Shown: positions 37,349 to 48,120, counted from the stretch's first letter. The stretch is 64,000 nucleotides of DNA from Candidatus Adamsella avium (GCA_904420445.1 CAJFVJ010000003.1:454441-518440); one strand, 5' to 3'. Notes: generated from the letters alone by a model not told the origin. Translations and numbers: made by a program.

Positions 37349-37924
37349 TTATCTTCTCTCTGACGGGACATTCTGAACATTCATCTGCTGTGTCAGAGGC
37401 TCTGCTTTCATCTTTGAGAGCTGGCGCTGCGCATTTTTGATTATCTCATTCAGCTGTTCAACATCGTTTCCGAGATTATTAAGAACAGATTCAGCATATT
37501 TTTCAGCACCTTCTTTAATCATAATTGCTTCATTCATTGAATTGGTGCGTGCTCTTTCAATATCTTCCTGAGCCTGTTTTTTCATAGCTGTACAGTCATC
37601 AACAACTTCTTTTTTGATTCTTTCTGCTTCCATCTGAACAGCTTTCAGAATTTCTGACTCTGCAATCATCTTGTTTGCAACGACCTGAGCCTGATAAATA
37701 ATATTATCAGCCTTGTTCTGAGCTTCTGTGAGCATTTCTTCTTTGCGCTGAAGGACATCTCTTGCTTCCTGAATTTCCTGAGGAAGTCCGACTCTTACCT
37801 TATCTAGCAAGTCAAGAAGCTGGTCAACATTTGTAATTGCATAAGGAAGAGGAAGAAGTTTGATTGCTCCTGTCAGAGTATTTTCCATTCTCTCTATCAG
37901 TGAATAAATTAAATTAACAGACAT
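37349..37924 (-). CDS. Coiled-coil protein downstream of coaD (DivIVA/AtpF-like)
   Basis: The 191-aa protein is highly charged and almost entirely heptad-like from about residue 45 to 175 (RKEEMLTEAQNKADNIIYQA, EAERIKKEVVDDC). The N-terminal segment (INLIYSLIERMENTL, then VDQLLDLLDKVRVGLP) is more conserved in appearance. Similar coiled-coil proteins are found near coaD in cyanobacteria. It may have a DivIVA- or ATPase b-subunit-like fold; the role is unknown. It starts directly after the coaD stop. Confidence 0.75.
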   Translation of the reverse strand: MSVNLIYSLIERMENTLTGAIKLLPLPYAITNVDQLLDLLDKVRVGLPQEIQEARDVLQRKEEMLTEAQNKADNIIYQAQVVANKMIAESEILKAVQMEAERIKKEVVDDCTAMKKQAQEDIERARTNSMNEAIMIKEGAEKYAESVLNNLGNDVEQLNEIIKNAQRQLSKMKAEPLTQQMNVQNVPSERR

Positions 37925-38410
37925 CTATTTAGTCTCCTTTTTAAGATTTAACAAATAATTGTAAACATTTTCAGGAACAAGTCTTGATACATCACCGCCA
38001 AGCAATGCAGCCTCTTTGATAATACTTGATGACACAAAATTATACTTTGGCTTTGTTGTCAAAAAGACCGTCTCTAATTCCGAATAAAGAGTATTATTCA
38101 TCTGCGCCATCTGCATCTCATACTCAAAATCAGTGATAGCTCTCATTCCTCTGATTAATACCGTAGCATTTTTCTGCTTTGCATAATCAACAGTCAATCC
38201 GTTAAAACTGTCTATTTCAACATTTGACAAATGAGAACAGCACTCACGAATCAAATTCAACCTGTCTTCGAGGGGAATAAAACATTTTTTATTACTGTTT
38301 TTCAATACGGCAATAATTACTTTATCAAAGAGTTTTGAGGCTCTTTGCAGTACATCCATATGTCCTTTCGTAATAGGGTCAAAACTCCCCGGGTAGATTG
38401 CAAGCGTCAT
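37925..38410 (-). CDS. coaD: Phosphopantetheine adenylyltransferase
   Basis: CoaD makes dephospho-CoA. It starts MTLAIYPGSFDPITKGHMDV with the HxGH-type nucleotidyltransferase motif (here TKGH), and has the SSSIIKEAALLGGD segment near the C-terminus. At 161 aa it is normal. The ATG at 38410 is preferred over an upstream TTG because AAAGG lies 9 bases before it. It is joined head to tail to the coiled-coil gene. Confidence 0.95.
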   Translation of the reverse strand: MTLAIYPGSFDPITKGHMDVLQRASKLFDKVIIAVLKNSNKKCFIPLEDRLNLIRECCSHLSNVEIDSFNGLTVDYAKQKNATVLIRGMRAITDFEYEMQMAQMNNTLYSELETVFLTTKPKYNFVSSSIIKEAALLGGDVSRLVPENVYNYLLNLKKETK

Positions 38411-38551
38411 GAACAAATGCCTTTGGTAGAATCTTTATTACTTAAATTATATTACCATAATGGTAAAAAATTTACATTTTCACAAGAAAAAGCTTACTAT
38501 TGTTAACATTTCTAAAAATATTGACATATTTTCAAAAACTGCAAAATAGCT

Positions 38552-39394
38552 CTACAGAACTATATTATCTATCAACCTGACACCCTCGACACGGGCGGCA
38601 AGAGCAACAAGAGTATTATTGCTCAAAAACATGACAGGACTCAGGTCTTTGAAACTGCAAAACTCAAAATATTCAACATCAGCTGATTTTGATAACTCGG
38701 GCATAACTTTTTCTTTTATTTCTTCAATGCTAACAACACCGTCTTCATAGAGTTTTTTCACCGAGTTCAATGCTTTTGATAGAGCAAGCGCTTTCTTCCG
38801 CCCTTCTTCAGATAAATAAGTATTTCTCGAGCTTTTTGCTAAACCGTCATCTTCTCTGATAATCGGACAAAAGTTGAGTTTGATATTCACATTCAAATCA
38901 TCGCACATCCTCTTGATGATTACACATTGCTGGGCATCTTTTAGCCCGAAGAAAGCCTCATCAGCTTCTGTTATATTAAACAGCTTTAACACGACGGTAT
39001 CAACTCCGTCAAAATGCTGGGTGCGTGACTTTCCGCATAACTTAGCACGCAGACACTCTGGCGGCACAACAAGCGTCATATGCTGCTTGTCATAATCGTA
39101 CATATCAGAAGGCTGCGGAGCAAAAATCAAATCAACCCCGTATTTTTCACAAACTTTTATATCTTTATCAAGCGTTCTCGGATAGCGCTCATAATCTTCT
39201 CCGGGACCAAATTGTATCGGGTTAACAAAAATGCTCACAACAACAACATCACATCTGTCAACAGCTGCTTTTATCAGGCTTTCATGACCTTCATGCAATG
39301 CTCCCATCGTCGGAACAAGACCTATTTTCAGCTCCTGTTTTTTATATTTTTTTATTTCTTTTTTTACATCACTAATAGACTTTAATACTAACAT
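38552..39394 (-). CDS. panC: Pantothenate synthetase
   Basis: PanC joins pantoate and beta-alanine using ATP. It shows VPTMGALHEGHESLI (HIGH-like), FVNPIQFGPGEDYERYPR and GLAKSSRNTYL, all in the expected order over 280 aa. It overlaps the 3' end of panB by 23 bp, so translation is coupled. The two pantothenate steps lie together, 140 bp upstream of coaD in the same direction, giving a CoA-synthesis cluster. Confidence 0.96.
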   Translation of the reverse strand: MLVLKSISDVKKEIKKYKKQELKIGLVPTMGALHEGHESLIKAAVDRCDVVVVSIFVNPIQFGPGEDYERYPRTLDKDIKVCEKYGVDLIFAPQPSDMYDYDKQHMTLVVPPECLRAKLCGKSRTQHFDGVDTVVLKLFNITEADEAFFGLKDAQQCVIIKRMCDDLNVNIKLNFCPIIREDDGLAKSSRNTYLSEEGRKKALALSKALNSVKKLYEDGVVSIEEIKEKVMPELSKSADVEYFEFCSFKDLSPVMFLSNNTLVALAARVEGVRLIDNIVL

Positions 39395-40229
39395 CTCTCA
39401 GTTTTTGCACCTCTTGTTCGTTCATTTTGAATATCTCTTCTTCTGAGGGGAACTTTCCGCTCAAAACATCTTCTTTATACTGACGTGCGCATGTTCTGAT
39501 TAACCCTGCCATATCAGCGTATTTTCTTGCAAACTTGGGTTTAAAAGAATCATATTTTCCGAATACATCATCACACACAAGAATCTGCCCGGAGCAAAAA
39601 CGCCCTGACCCTATGCCTATCGTAGGAATATTTATCTCCTGCGTAATTTTCTGCGCACTCTCCTCTGGCACCATCTCAAGAACAACTCCGAAAGCCCCCG
39701 CATCTTCGAGTGCAACAGCTTGCTCTATCATCTTCTGAGTCTGTTCATAAGTCTTACCCTGAATGTTGTACCCTCCGAGAGTATACAAATACTGCGGAGT
39801 AAAACCTATATGAGATAACACGGGAACGCCGTTCTCAACAAGAGATTTTGTCAAATCATAAATATACTCCCCTGCTCCTTCAATCTTCACGGCTTTTGCC
39901 CCGCCTTCTTTGATAAAACGGCAGGCATTCTCAATAGCCGTTTTCTTATCGGACTGATAGCTGCCAAAAGGCATATCTCCGACAACCAGAGCTCTTTTTA
40001 CCCCTCTTGAAACAGCTTTTGAAAAAACGAGCATCTCCTCCATCGTAACCTGATGAGTCGTGTCATATCCAAGAGCCACCATCGCAAGAGAATCACCGAC
40101 AAGAATAATATCTATCTCTTCCTGATCTAAATATCTGGCTGTAGAGCAATCATAAGCCGTCAGCGCCGTAATTTTTCTTCCTTCTTTCTTGAACTTAATC
40201 AAATCCAGAAAACTCAACGGCTTGAACAT
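39372..40229 (-). CDS. panB: 3-methyl-2-oxobutanoate hydroxymethyltransferase
   Basis: PanB makes ketopantoate. The 285-aa protein has TAYDCSTARYLD, VGDSLAMVALGYDTT (metal-binding Asp), GDMPFGSYQ and TIGIGSGRFCSGQILVCDD. The sequence is full length. It follows glmR by 2 bp and overlaps panC. Confidence 0.96.
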   Translation of the reverse strand: MFKPLSFLDLIKFKKEGRKITALTAYDCSTARYLDQEEIDIILVGDSLAMVALGYDTTHQVTMEEMLVFSKAVSRGVKRALVVGDMPFGSYQSDKKTAIENACRFIKEGGAKAVKIEGAGEYIYDLTKSLVENGVPVLSHIGFTPQYLYTLGGYNIQGKTYEQTQKMIEQAVALEDAGAFGVVLEMVPEESAQKITQEINIPTIGIGSGRFCSGQILVCDDVFGKYDSFKPKFARKYADMAGLIRTCARQYKEDVLSGKFPSEEEIFKMNEQEVQKLRDVSIKVY

Positions 40230-40231
40230 AT

Positions 40232-41596
40232 TTACTTAACTCCTTCTTTTACTCCCTGCATACTCTCAGGAATAGGACGATAGTGTTCTCTTTTGTTCGG
40301 TCTGAGAGTAATATGACGATACCATTTATAAACAACACGGGCAAGTCTCTTCGGGCTATGACGGACTAAACCCTGTTCATTCTCCTCTATCAATCTTGCG
40401 TTGATGATTTTTATGCCCATTTTTTTGATGTTCTCAACATCAATCACAACAGGACTCGAACCGTACTGTCTGTATTTTGACGCCAGATTAGACGGAAGAC
40501 TGTCGTTTATGATTACGGCATCTATAATATTCGCATATCCGGCATGGGTAAGAATGGTCTTTATATGGTCGCTGACAGAGAAGAAGTCAGTTTCTCCTGG
40601 CTGGGTCATTATATTGCAGATATAAGCCTTATGAGCATGAGATTTTGAAATAGCCTGTGATATATCTCTGATGAGCAAATTAGGAATAATACTTGTATAA
40701 AGACTTCCGGGCCCCATAATAATTATATCTGCCTCTTTGATTGCTTTAAGCGCAGCAGGCAGCGCACGGGGTCTTGATGGCTCGCAATAAAGACGATGTA
40801 TTTTCCCTTTTGCCTCAGGAATTTGGGACTCGCCGTAAATCACACGCCCGTCTTCCATCTGTGCAACCAATCTCATATCATCAAGCGTTGCTGGAAGAAC
40901 TTTCCCTCTGATAGCAAGAACTTTTGAAGACTCAATCACAGCAGACATCATATCACCTGTGATATTGCACAATGCAGATAAGAAAAGATTGCCGAAACTA
41001 TGCCCCTCAAGACCGTTTCCGACCTTGAAACGGTACTGGAATAACTTTGTAACCAAATCTTCTTCGCTTGCAAGCGCTGCAATACAGTTTCTTATATCCC
41101 CCGGAGGCAACACGCCGAATTCTTTTCTCAAACGTCCTGAACTTCCGCCGTCATCACCAACGGTTACGATAGCTGTCAGATTGTTTGTTATATGCTTTAA
41201 GCCTTTCAAAATTGTAGACAGCCCCGTTCCACCGCCGATAGCTACAATTTTCGGACCTTTATCAAGCATTCTTCTACGATATAATCTTTCAAGGACATGC
41301 CCCTGATCTTTCGTATCAATCCCCTGCAATACAGATGAGTTTGCATTCAACCACCCCTTCAGGAACAAAATTCCGCCAAATCCAAGGAGTATCAACCCTG
41401 AAACAGCTGAAGGAAGAATGCCTGCGAGAACCTTTACCATATCCATGATAAAACTTATCGGCTTTGCATCAAACAAAATAGCAAGCCCGAGAGCAATAAA
41501 AACAGCCCCGACCAGCACCAAAAACAACCATCTTTTGACCTGCAGCCCCGGGATTAACCATCCGGCATTCCTTGATAATCTCGATTTAAACTTCAA
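40232..41596 (-). CDS. Gluconeogenesis factor YvcK/GlmR, membrane-anchored
   Basis: A CofD-like domain starts with IVAIGGGTGLSTILKGLKHI and has TVGDDGGSSGRLRKEFG, GDIRNCIAALA and EGHSFGNLFLSAL. In Bacillus and mycobacteria this family binds UDP-sugars and controls flow into cell-wall precursors. Two N-terminal hydrophobic segments (about residues 22-45 and 55-85) anchor it, an extension seen in cyanobacterial members. The start is TTG with a GGGG-rich site upstream. It sits between pxpA and panB in one operon. Confidence 0.9.
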   Translation of the reverse strand: MKFKSRLSRNAGWLIPGLQVKRWLFLVLVGAVFIALGLAILFDAKPISFIMDMVKVLAGILPSAVSGLILLGFGGILFLKGWLNANSSVLQGIDTKDQGHVLERLYRRRMLDKGPKIVAIGGGTGLSTILKGLKHITNNLTAIVTVGDDGGSSGRLRKEFGVLPPGDIRNCIAALASEEDLVTKLFQYRFKVGNGLEGHSFGNLFLSALCNITGDMMSAVIESSKVLAIRGKVLPATLDDMRLVAQMEDGRVIYGESQIPEAKGKIHRLYCEPSRPRALPAALKAIKEADIIIMGPGSLYTSIIPNLLIRDISQAISKSHAHKAYICNIMTQPGETDFFSVSDHIKTILTHAGYANIIDAVIINDSLPSNLASKYRQYGSSPVVIDVENIKKMGIKIINARLIEENEQGLVRHSPKRLARVVYKWYRHITLRPNKREHYRPIPESMQGVKEGVK

Positions 41597-41617
41597 CGCT
41601 CTAACCCCTTTTTCTTT

Positions 41618-42430
41618 TTAATCAATCCACCCTGCCGAACTTACTTTGTTCAAGGCAACAGGAGAAACCTCATCTATCATCCCGTATATTTTCTCTGCAA
41701 CAGCAAGTGCATTCGGTGATTTTGTATTCAAATGTATAGTATCGCATTTTATACTGCTGAGAGAGCGCTCTTCGTTTCGCACTGAAGATTTATGCAGCGC
41801 AAGTTCTACCTGAGATAAAATTTCTTCTTCATCATAAACAGGTGCCTTTGAAAAATCTATTCTGCCTTCTACTGTATAAACTTTCTCTGGCATAAATTCA
41901 TGGGCAACTCGAACTTCCGTTTCTTCCTGAACTGCATCAAGCTCAGGGCATGAAGCACCTACATAAATAAGCCAGGGATTAAATCTTTTTATGGCATCAG
42001 CTATATAATAAGAAACTTCGTAGTTCTCGGCAGCCTGCTTATAAAGAGCGCCATGAGGACGTACATATTCTATATCCATATGATGAGCTTTTGCCATGGC
42101 TGATAGAGCACCAAGTTGATACAAGACCATTGACTCCATCTGGTCTTTTGTAAGACTCATTTCTCTATAACCAAATCCCTGCAAGTCAGGATAGCCTATA
42201 TGTGCACATAGAGCAATATTCTTATTCTGGATTGTATCAAGAGCTTCCATAATTGCTATCGGATCGCCTGCATGTGCGCCGCATGAAATATTCACGGTGC
42301 TGACATAAGGCAGAAGACTATATTCGATATCATTCTTATAAACCCCGAAGCTTTGCGCCAAATCGCAGTTCAAATCCATAATAACTTTCGGTTTATTCTG
42401 ATTTGCTTTCAGGTTGGATATTGGTACCAT
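41618..42430 (-). CDS. pxpA: 5-oxoprolinase subunit A (LamB/YcsF family)
   Basis: The 270-aa protein has the family start MDLNCDLAQSFGVYK, VNISCGAHAGDP, and VRPHGALYKQAAENYE. PxpA works with PxpB and PxpC to cleave 5-oxoproline with ATP; neither partner is in the window. The ATG at 42430 is the likely start. It heads the glmR-panB-panC run. Confidence 0.9.
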   Translation of the reverse strand: MVPISNLKANQNKPKVIMDLNCDLAQSFGVYKNDIEYSLLPYVSTVNISCGAHAGDPIAIMEALDTIQNKNIALCAHIGYPDLQGFGYREMSLTKDQMESMVLYQLGALSAMAKAHHMDIEYVRPHGALYKQAAENYEVSYYIADAIKRFNPWLIYVGASCPELDAVQEETEVRVAHEFMPEKVYTVEGRIDFSKAPVYDEEEILSQVELALHKSSVRNEERSLSSIKCDTIHLNTKSPNALAVAEKIYGMIDEVSPVALNKVSSAGWID

Positions 42431-42499
42431 CAAAATCTCACTTTCTTTTATACATTATTTTAAAATTATACTCTAATAAATTCCTGCGTCCAGAGTTTG

Positions 42500-43798
42500 T
42501 TAAGGTTTTATTCTATCCATCAATCTCGGGAACGGAATTGTTTCTCTCACATGGTGCAGCCCACAAATCCAGGATACCGTTCTCTCTATCCCGAGTCCGA
42601 AACCTGCGTGTTCAACGCTGCCGTATCTTCTCAAATCAAGATACCACTCAAATGCTTCTTCTGAGAGATTATTTGCTTTCAGTTTTTCAAGAAGTATGTC
42701 AATATTCTCTTCTCTTTGAGCTCCTCCGATAATTTCCCCGTAACCTTCAGGTGCTATCATATCAACACATTTAACGGTCTTTGGATTTTGCTCATCCTGC
42801 TTCATATAAAAAGCCTTGCATTCTGCAGGATAATGGTGAATCATTACAGGTCTGTCAAACTGCTCTGATATAACAGTTTCTTCATCACCGCCGAAGTCAT
42901 CACCCCATTTGATATCCTCATGCCCGTTTTTCTTCAAAATTTCAATAGCTTCATCATAACTGATGCGAGGGAAGGGACGTTTTATGTTTTCGAGTTTTGA
43001 AATATCTCTTTCCAAAACTTCGAGTTCATCTCTGCATTTTGCGACAACACTCTGGACAATATATTCGACAAACTCTTCAGCAAGCGCCATATCACCATCC
43101 AAATCGCAAAAAGCCATCTCAGGTTCAACCATCCAGAACTCTGTCAGGTGACGTCTTGTTTTTGATTTTTCTGCACGGAAGGTAGGACCGAAGCAATAAA
43201 CTTTGCCTAATGCCATCGCAGCAGCCTCCATATAAAGCTGTCCGCTTTGAGAGAGATAAGCTTTTGTATCAAAATAAGTCGTTTCAAACAGGTTTGTTGT
43301 TCCTTCGCAGGCTGATGGAGTAAATATCGGAGCATCTACAAGGGTAAATCCTTTTTCATAGAAGAAATCTCTTATGGACTTTATTATCTCGTTTCTTACA
43401 CGCAAAATAGCTCTTTGTCTTGGAGAACGAAGCCAAAGATGTCTGTTCTCCATCAAAAAAGCAACCCCGTGTTCTTTTGGAGTAATCGGATATCCCTCTC
43501 CATCAGAAATTAACTTCATATCCCTTACCGAGATTTCATAACCGATTTTTGAACGCTTATGCTCATTTACCACGCCCACTATCTCTACAGAAGACTCAAG
43601 AGCTATCTTATCACCGAGTTCAAAGACTTCCTCAGAAACATCGTTTTTGAAAATTACTGCCTGAATATCAGCAGACCCGTCACGAATTTGCAAAAAATGG
43701 AGCTTCCCGCTTGAGCGTTTCTGATAAACCCATCCTTTTATCAACACTTCTTGAGATGCGTACTTTGCAACATCCTTAATCTGTATGTATTCAGGCAT
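42500..43798 (-). CDS. asnS: Asparaginyl-tRNA synthetase
   Basis: The 432-aa class II synthetase has an OB anticodon-binding domain ([22 protein letters not shown]), motif 2 ([21 protein letters not shown]) and motif 3 ([16 protein letters not shown]). Its residues around [12 protein letters not shown] follow AsnRS rather than AspRS. It lies just downstream of thrC and hom, all on the minus strand, fitting an amino-acid cluster. Confidence 0.95.
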   Translation of the reverse strand: MPEYIQIKDVAKYASQEVLIKGWVYQKRSSGKLHFLQIRDGSADIQAVIFKNDVSEEVFELGDKIALESSVEIVGVVNEHKRSKIGYEISVRDMKLISDGEGYPITPKEHGVAFLMENRHLWLRSPRQRAILRVRNEIIKSIRDFFYEKGFTLVDAPIFTPSACEGTTNLFETTYFDTKAYLSQSGQLYMEAAAMALGKVYCFGPTFRAEKSKTRRHLTEFWMVEPEMAFCDLDGDMALAEEFVEYIVQSVVAKCRDELEVLERDISKLENIKRPFPRISYDEAIEILKKNGHEDIKWGDDFGGDEETVISEQFDRPVMIHHYPAECKAFYMKQDEQNPKTVKCVDMIAPEGYGEIIGGAQREENIDILLEKLKANNLSEEAFEWYLDLRRYGSVEHAGFGLGIERTVSWICGLHHVRETIPFPRLMDRIKP

Positions 43799-43813
43799 AA
43801 TAATTCTCCTTTT

Positions 43814-44896
43814 TTAGATATTCAATTTTTTTGCAATTTCTTTAATATCAGCAGATGTTTTCTTCACATCTGCACATGAATATTTGATTGCAGAATCAGG
43901 GTCTTTCAAACCATTACCGGTAAGCACACAGGCAATAGTCGCTCCTTCTTCTATCAACCCTGCCTTATGAGATTTTATCAAACCTGCAACTGATGCTGCA
44001 CTTGCAGGCTCTGCAAGAATACCCTCGCATGATGCAATCAGTTTGTAAGCTTCTATTATCTCTGGGTCGCTGACCATATCAATAATACCGTTAGACTCAT
44101 CACGTGCGGCAACAGCCTTATCCCAGCTTGCAGGATTGCCTATTCTGATTGCCGTAGCTATTGTTTCAGGCTTCATAATTCGCTGATTTTTGACAATGGC
44201 AGCAGCGCCTTCTGCTTCAAAGCCAAACATCTTCGGTTTGTTTGATACAACACCCTTATCAAAGTATTCTTTGAAGCCCTTCCAGTATGCTGTTATATTC
44301 CCTGCATTGCCGACAGGAATACACAGATAATCAGGAGCAGCACCAAGCACATCACAAATCTCAAACGCCGAAGATTTTTGCCCTTCAATTCGATAAGGGT
44401 TAACTGAGTTCACAAGCGTAAGCGGGTAATTTTCAGATAACTCTCTAACGGCTTCAAGAGCTTCATCAAAATTCCCGTCAATAGCAATAATCTCAGCGCC
44501 GTACATCATTGCCTGAGCGAGTTTCCCCATTGCGATATAACCATCAGGTATAACAACAAAGGTTTTCAAACCTGCTTTAGCCCCGTAAGCTGCAGCTGCT
44601 GCGCTTGTATTTCCGGTGCTTGCACAGATAATCGCCTTTGCTCCGTCTTCAACAGCCTTTGATACAGCCATTGTCATACCTCGGTCTTTGAAGCTGCCTG
44701 TCGGGTTTGCTCCGTCGAACTTCAAATAAACATTAGCTTTCAAACCGATTTTTTTTGCAAGATTATCAGCCTTAATCAGCGGGGTATCTCCCTCATTCAA
44801 TGTTATAACCGGAGTTTTATCACTCACCGGCAAAAAATCACGATATCTGTTTATGATACCTTCATACTTAATCGCTTTGTTTGTTTTCGTAATCAT
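43814..44896 (-). CDS. thrC: Threonine synthase
   Basis: The 360-aa PLP enzyme has [17 protein letters not shown] with the PLP Lys in [20 protein letters not shown], and the glycine-rich [14 protein letters not shown]. It converts O-phosphohomoserine to threonine. AAAGGAATTAAAG precedes the ATG. It is directly downstream of hom. thrB is not in the window. Confidence 0.95.
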   Translation of the reverse strand: MITKTNKAIKYEGIINRYRDFLPVSDKTPVITLNEGDTPLIKADNLAKKIGLKANVYLKFDGANPTGSFKDRGMTMAVSKAVEDGAKAIICASTGNTSAAAAAYGAKAGLKTFVVIPDGYIAMGKLAQAMMYGAEIIAIDGNFDEALEAVRELSENYPLTLVNSVNPYRIEGQKSSAFEICDVLGAAPDYLCIPVGNAGNITAYWKGFKEYFDKGVVSNKPKMFGFEAEGAAAIVKNQRIMKPETIATAIRIGNPASWDKAVAARDESNGIIDMVSDPEIIEAYKLIASCEGILAEPASAASVAGLIKSHKAGLIEEGATIACVLTGNGLKDPDSAIKYSCADVKKTSADIKEIAKKLNI

Positions 44897-44914
44897 CTTT
44901 AATTCCTTTTGATG

Positions 44915-46189
44915 TTAATCCATCACTCTTATAACATTTGTAATATCTTTTATAATAGATGAGTTTGTCATCTCTTCAACAGCTTTCTGTATATCAGCTT
45001 CAAGCGCCATACTTGTCAATATTATAACCCTCGCTGTATCATTTTCCAAAATTCCCTTCTGGAGAATGCTCACAAAGTTGATATTATTCTTGCCGCAGAT
45101 TTCTCCCAACTTTCCGATAACCCCCGGGACATTCTCAGCCGTAAGATTTATATAATACTTGTTGTGAGAATTCTTTATATCAAGAATATCAGCAGCCGTT
45201 TCATGTTTGCACTGCATCATAGCAAGCGGATTTTTATCACCTGCTTCCATCTCCTGAGCAAGACACAAAATATCACCGATGACAGAACTTGCTGTCGGAA
45301 ACTCTCCTGCACCGGGACCTGAGAATATAACCTGACCTACAGGAAATCCCTCGACCATTACGGCATTCAATACATCATCAATGCGTGATATCATCTGTTT
45401 TTTTGATACAAGCATAGGATGGACTCTTATATCAACACTGCCGCCATCAAGAAGCTCTGCTTTTGCTATCAGCTTGATTTTGTATCCGAGTTCATCAGCA
45501 TACTGAATATCCGTTGAAGTAATCTTCGAAATTCCCTCTCTGTAGACTTTTTTTACATCAATTCGCTGATTAAATACAATCGATGCGAGAATTGAAATTT
45601 TATACGCAGCATCAAAACCTTCAACATCAGCAGTTGGGTCAGCCTCTGCATATCCTAGTTCCTGCGCCTGTTTGAGTGTCTCAGCAAAATCAGCCCCCTC
45701 ATCTGTCATCTTGGTCAGAATATAGTTTGTTGTTCCGTTCAAAATCCCCGCAACTTTTGTAACTTTATTCCCGCAAAGAGAGGTTTTTATCGGCATAATA
45801 ATCGGAATACCGCCTGCAACTGCCGCTTCATAGAGTATAATGACATTGTTCTTCTTTGCCAGTTCAAAAAGCTCTTTGCCATAAGTTGCTATCAGCTCTT
45901 TATTTGCACTGACAATATGTTTTTTATTTTCTATTGCCGTTTTTACAAGCTCATAAGCCGGATTGGTACCGCCTATCAACTCTACAACAACATCTATATC
46001 TTTATCGTTTACAACGGAAAAAGAATCCTCCGTCAAAACATCAACAGGAAGATTCACGCTGCGTTTTTTGTTAATATTTCTTACGGCAACTTTCTTGATT
46101 GAAACGAGGTCATTTCCTTCAAGCGACTTCACTACACCGCTGCCCACGGTTCCAAGTCCTAGAATGCCTATCTTTAGAGGATTTTCCAT
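44915..46189 (-). CDS. hom: Homoserine dehydrogenase
   Basis: The 424-aa protein has the NAD(P) fold GILGLGTVGSGVVKSL, VVELIGGTNPAYELV, VAGGIPIIMPIK and GTTNYILTKMTDEGADFAE in the catalytic part, and a C-terminal ACT domain (about 350-424, ending IIKDITNVIRVMD) for feedback control by threonine. It is the first gene of hom-thrC-asnS. Confidence 0.96.
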   Translation of the reverse strand: MENPLKIGILGLGTVGSGVVKSLEGNDLVSIKKVAVRNINKKRSVNLPVDVLTEDSFSVVNDKDIDVVVELIGGTNPAYELVKTAIENKKHIVSANKELIATYGKELFELAKKNNVIILYEAAVAGGIPIIMPIKTSLCGNKVTKVAGILNGTTNYILTKMTDEGADFAETLKQAQELGYAEADPTADVEGFDAAYKISILASIVFNQRIDVKKVYREGISKITSTDIQYADELGYKIKLIAKAELLDGGSVDIRVHPMLVSKKQMISRIDDVLNAVMVEGFPVGQVIFSGPGAGEFPTASSVIGDILCLAQEMEAGDKNPLAMMQCKHETAADILDIKNSHNKYYINLTAENVPGVIGKLGEICGKNNINFVSILQKGILENDTARVIILTSMALEADIQKAVEEMTNSSIIKDITNVIRVMD

Positions 46190-46336
46190 CTGGTATAAAA
46201 ACTCCTTTTTCTCTCTTCTTTATCTCTTAATTAAACCAAAAAAAGAAATATATGTCGACTTTTTCCAATTTTTTATGACAAAAAAAGTTTATTCTATTAA
46301 AATAAAAAATATAAAATTCATTAATCAGATGAGAAT

Positions 46337-47422
46337 TTGCAAGTGAAAGAATACATAGGCAAAAAATATTATGAAACTCTTGGCGTACCATCTTCTTCGA
46401 CTACTGAAGAAATAAAAAGCGCCTATAGAAAACTTGCCCGCAAATATCACCCTGATTTGAACCCCGGGAATAAAGCAAGCGAGCAAAAATTCAAAGAAAT
46501 AACAGAAGCCTACAACGTCCTCATCTCTGATACAGAACGAGCAAAATACGACACAATCAACGGCTACAACATCAATAAAGGCACAGGCAGCAGACAACAA
46601 AGTTCAAAAACAACTTCAACCCAATCATCATACCAAAACAAACGAAACGCAAAACAGGCTTACTCAAATACGCAGAAAAAAGATGAACCGCCCAAAGAAT
46701 TTAACACTGTATTCTCAGAGTTTATGGACGGATTATTCAGCCAGAAAAACAAAAAACAAACACCTCCGCCGAAAAAAGACTCTCCAAAACCAACAAAAGG
46801 CTCTGATATTACAGTCGACGTTAATATAAGCCCTGATGAAGCCGTCAACGGAACGGTAAAACAGATTAACGTATTATATGTCAGCGAATGCAAAAAATGC
46901 CATGGCAAAAAGTTCATCAACGGAGCCTCCTGCCCAATGTGCAACGGCGAAGGGGAGTTATCAACACACAACAAAATAAGAGTAAAAATCCCTCAAAACG
47001 TCAAAGAAGGCTCAAAAATAAGAATATCAAACGAGGGAAACAAAGGACAAAACGGCGGGGAAAACGGCGACTTGTTCCTGCTTGTGCATGTCATAAAAAA
47101 CTCTATTCTGAAATACGACGGACTGAACGTCCTCTGCACAATCCCAATCACGCCGCCAGAGGCTGCTCTCGGAGCAAGCATAGAAGTCCCGACAAAAGAC
47201 GGCGTTTTGACAATGAAAATTCCCCCGGGGACATCATCCGGACAAAAATTCAAACTCGCCTCAGAAGGACTGAAAGACGAAAAAACAAAACAAACAGGCG
47301 ACCAGATTGTCACGGTAGAAATTGTTATGAACAAAAATCTTTCATCAGAAGAAAAAGACCTGTATCAAAAACTTTTGAAAGCCCAAAAAATCAATCCGAG
47401 AGGAGATTTGCTCAAATCATGA
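46337..47422 (+). CDS. DnaJ-like chaperone with a shortened zinc finger
   Basis: The J domain (about residues 7-75) has YHPDLNPGN with the HPD motif. A Gly/Ser/Lys/Pro-rich linker follows, then the C-terminal substrate-binding domains. Only two CxxCxG units are present (CKKCHGKKF and CPMCNGEG) instead of the four of canonical DnaJ, so one zinc site is expected. The start is a TTG (a GTG two codons later is possible). It ends in an ATGA overlap with queE. Confidence 0.85.
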   Translation: MQVKEYIGKKYYETLGVPSSSTTEEIKSAYRKLARKYHPDLNPGNKASEQKFKEITEAYNVLISDTERAKYDTINGYNINKGTGSRQQSSKTTSTQSSYQNKRNAKQAYSNTQKKDEPPKEFNTVFSEFMDGLFSQKNKKQTPPPKKDSPKPTKGSDITVDVNISPDEAVNGTVKQINVLYVSECKKCHGKKFINGASCPMCNGEGELSTHNKIRVKIPQNVKEGSKIRISNEGNKGQNGGENGDLFLLVHVIKNSILKYDGLNVLCTIPITPPEAALGASIEVPTKDGVLTMKIPPGTSSGQKFKLASEGLKDEKTKQTGDQIVTVEIVMNKNLSSEEKDLYQKLLKAQKINPRGDLLKS

Positions 47423-48120
47423 ACACAGCTGATGTCGTAGAGATTTTTTCTTCAATACAGGGAGAAGGACCGCATATCGGAGAAAGGCACTTGTTTCTGA
47501 GGCTATGCGGCTGCAATCTCAGATGCAGCTTCTGCGACACCCCTTTTGATAAAACAGAAAAAGCCGCAGTTTACACAAACAATGGAATAAGCTATCTGAA
47601 AAACCCTGTTTCTACAGGTAAATTAGCGGAAGAAATAAACAACTTCAACAATATAAACCACTCTTATCTAAGCATAACAGGCGGCGAACCGCTCCTTCAT
47701 CATAAGTTTTTGAAAGACCTCATCCCGATGATTCATCTTCCCGTTTATCTTGAAACAAACGGAACTCTCTATCACGAGCTTGAAAATATAATCAATCTTG
47801 TATCAGTCATCTCTGCTGATATCAAACTCCCATCATCAACAGGACTGAAACCGTTTTTCGACGAGCACAAAAAATTTCTTGAAACAGCAAACAAATATAA
47901 CAAAGAGATATTCTTCAAAGTTGTTGTAACCTCAAAAATTACGGAAGACGAAATTCAACAGCTTCATGATTTTTCAAAATTATCAGACTTGATTATACAA
48001 CCGGTTAACTCAAATGATGACACCATAAAAATCAGTCAGGACAAGTTATTTTACCTCATGGATAAAATTCCAGGGGCAAGAATTATTCCTCAATGCCACA
48101 AATTTTTGAATATTATGTAA
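47419..48120 (+). CDS. queE: 7-carboxy-7-deazaguanine synthase QueE
   Basis: The 233-aa radical-SAM enzyme begins VVEIFSSIQGEGPHIGERHLF and has a CxxxCxxC motif in LCGCNLRCSFCDTPF. It forms the deazaguanine ring for queuosine. A GGEPLLH segment for SAM binding is present. The ATG overlaps the stop of the dnaJ-like gene (ATGA); a longer open frame starting at 46888 lies over the dnaJ-like gene and is not the start. No queC, queD or queF is nearby. Confidence 0.94.
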   Translation: MNTADVVEIFSSIQGEGPHIGERHLFLRLCGCNLRCSFCDTPFDKTEKAAVYTNNGISYLKNPVSTGKLAEEINNFNNINHSYLSITGGEPLLHHKFLKDLIPMIHLPVYLETNGTLYHELENIINLVSVISADIKLPSSTGLKPFFDEHKKFLETANKYNKEIFFKVVVTSKITEDEIQQLHDFSKLSDLIIQPVNSNDDTIKISQDKLFYLMDKIPGARIIPQCHKFLNIM

